A DNA stretch of 64,000 bases from CAZNUP01 sp964609775. Lineage in GTDB: Bacteria; Patescibacteriota; Microgenomatia; JAMCZE01. The notes beneath the pieces were generated by a model that was given only the letters and a program-made list of their open reading frames with translations, did no database searches and was not told the DNA's origin. The stretch covers positions 1 through 64,000 of the forward strand of contig CAZSSJ010000001.1 in assembly GCA_964609775.1 (NCBI GenBank), given 5' to 3'. The position numbers and the translations under genes were made by a program. Below, piece by piece: positions 63,155-64,000 of this stretch. Each line of letters opens with the position of its first letter. Position 1 is the stretch's first letter.

Positions 63155-63193
63155 ATTCTCTCTCTCTCTCTCTCTCTCTGCTTAATTTGTCAA
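63155..63193 (-). promoter_or_regulatory. Promoter with (AG)11 spacer, copy 2
   Basis: Same TTGACA (63193-63188) and GAGAAT (63160-63155) as copy 1, but 27 nt apart because the dinucleotide run (63158-63179) is 10 nt longer. Probably inactive or weak in this state. Confidence 0.5.
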
Positions 63194-63232
63194 GTTGGGA
63201 CTGGCTGGGAATCGGAGGAAGGAAATCGCATC

Positions 63233-63261
63233 TTGACATCATTGCATCTTGATGAGAAAAT
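63233..63261 (+). promoter_or_regulatory. Promoter of the VapBC-like operon
   Basis: TTGACA (63233-63238), 17-nt spacer, GAAAAT (63256-63261). ATG 63268 is exactly 7 nt after the -10. Confidence 0.6.
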
Positions 63262-63267
63262 GTGGGT

Positions 63268-63522
63268 ATGAACACAGTCAGAACGACGATTTCGCTGGAG
63301 GCGGATTTACACCGGCAAGTTTTGGCACAGGCCAACAACCTGGGCTTGTCCATGAGCGAAGTTGTTAACAAGCGACTGATGAATCCTAACTTCGGGAAGA
63401 GCCGGGCCCAGATTGAGGAAAAAATTGCTGAGGACCGGCGCTTTTTCAGGCAGTTGTCTCACAAGGGAAGAAAAGTTGATTTAGTTAAGGCTTTGAGAGA
63501 GGACCGGGACCGTGACAGTTGA
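63268..63522 (+). CDS. Ribbon-helix-helix antitoxin (VapB-like, 84 aa)
   Basis: MNTVRTTISLEADLHRQVLA is an RHH DNA-binding strand-helix, followed by NNLGLSMSEVVNKRL. The C-terminal ~35 residues are charged and would wrap the toxin. ATG 63268 chosen from the promoter spacing (frame open from GTG 63262). Overlaps the toxin gene by 11 nt. Likely autoregulator. Confidence 0.8.
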   Translation: MNTVRTTISLEADLHRQVLAQANNLGLSMSEVVNKRLMNPNFGKSRAQIEEKIAEDRRFFRQLSHKGRKVDLVKALREDRDRDS

Positions 63523-63931
63523 CAGGTTTGTCATTGACGCCAGCGTGGTTTTGGAATGGGTGGAAACGAAAGAGTCGCCTCAAAAACAGAGGGCGCTTGG
63601 TCTCTATGAGCGGCTGGTGAAAGGTGAGGTGGCTTTTTCGGCGCCTTCATTTCTTCTGGTTGAGGTCATTAATGTGCTTTATTGGAAGAAAAGAAACACG
63701 GTTGAGGAGATCAGAGACTTTGTTGACCGGGTCAAGACTTCGGGGATTAATTTTGTTGACGGCGCGTTTTCAGCTGACGCCAGTGATGAGCTTCTGGATG
63801 CAGTTGGAAAGCATGAGATTACAGCCTATGACGCACAGTATGTGATTCTGGCAAAGAAGCTGGGAGTGAAGCTCCTGACGTTTGATGAGAAGTTGTTGGG
63901 GATTAAAGAAGTGGGTGCGGGGGAATGGTAG
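63512..63931 (+). CDS. PIN-domain ribonuclease toxin (VapC-like, 139 aa)
   Basis: PIN motifs: FVIDASVVLEW (first Asp), LLVEVINVLYW (Glu), ITAYDAQYVILAKKLG (Asp) and LLTFDEKLL (last Asp). The acidic metal site is complete. VapC toxins cut tRNA or rRNA and are held by the cognate antitoxin, here the RHH protein directly upstream with coupled translation. Confidence 0.9.
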   Translation: MTVDRFVIDASVVLEWVETKESPQKQRALGLYERLVKGEVAFSAPSFLLVEVINVLYWKKRNTVEEIRDFVDRVKTSGINFVDGAFSADASDELLDAVGKHEITAYDAQYVILAKKLGVKLLTFDEKLLGIKEVGAGEW

Positions 63932-64000
63932 AGAGACCTACCATATTTCCTGTGGTCCATATTCCTGGTCGAAATCTTTTTGAGCTAAGCGAACATATTT
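63932..64000. other. End of window, nothing recognised
   Basis: 69 nt after the PIN gene; no gene, terminator or repeat identified. Confidence 0.5.

Overview
The window looks like a chromosomal segment of a Candidate Phyla Radiation (Patescibacteria) bacterium, probably of the Microgenomates type. The signs are compact genes, many very short spacers, a large load of short tandem repeats that spill into coding frames, giant repetitive surface proteins, AbiEii-like and VapBC-like toxin modules, CAP and LysM/M23 envelope proteins, and many predicted leaderless promoters. TAA, TAG and TGA all end genes here, so the standard bacterial code (table 11) applies. The taxonomic placement is inference; there is no rRNA in the window.

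Layout. 1-5 kb: small membrane proteins, a CAP-domain protein, a PaaX/Cas2-like protein, an SPFH-tail-like membrane protein, radA and two unrecognised small genes. 5.2-8.4 kb: a GC-rich hairpin region, rho, and a LysM/M23 peptidase. 8.4-11.6 kb: two alanine tRNAs around an unknown gene, a second PaaX/Cas2-like gene inside a transposon-like inverted-repeat element, an interrupted ORF and a membrane-anchored SOD/CHRD-like protein. 11.6-18.4 kb: alpha-glucan metabolism (glycogen synthase, 4-alpha-glucanotransferase, GH57 hydrolase, alpha-glucan phosphorylase) plus a GT32-like glycosyltransferase. 18.6-21.8 kb: a zinc-ribbon protein, an O-antigen-ligase/TPR protein with a 29-nt G tract, and a MerR-like membrane protein. 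21.9-28.2 kb: an F-type ATP synthase operon (b, delta, alpha, gamma, beta, epsilon) headed by an unusual two-helix membrane protein; no canonical a or c subunit is visible.

28.8-50.9 kb is the most striking part. One uninterrupted 5325-residue ORF starts with a MerR-like helix-turn-helix and one membrane helix and continues as about 20 tail-fibre-like repeats. It is interrupted by six intein/Hint domains, all placed just after the same point of the repeat (LLHVQG or LHVVGQ). Predicted spliced product: about 3069 residues. Intein 3 carries an antisense non-coding transcription unit: a tRNA-like RNA with an alanine-type G3:U70 pair, followed by a small RNA complementary to it with its own consensus promoter and terminator. 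The next gene encodes a membrane-anchored DUF2341/glycine-rich/LamG protein of about 2030 residues, followed by two remnants of LamG C-terminal tails separated by an AAA ATPase gene.

52.4-58.9 kb: three exported proteins that look like a minimal cellulosome-type set: a beta-helix/dockerin/Ig/SBBP-propeller protein, a membrane-anchored cohesin/Ig protein, and a membrane-anchored GH13 amylase. Together with the glycogen genes they suggest extracellular glucan capture and intracellular storage. 59-64 kb: a second AAA/DUF4143-type ATPase, two diverged copies of an AbiEii-like nucleotidyltransferase plus overlapping small partner, two unknown ORFs behind duplicate promoters that differ only in the length of a CT/AG dinucleotide spacer, and a VapBC-like pair. 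A 10-N assembly gap lies at 19431-19440.
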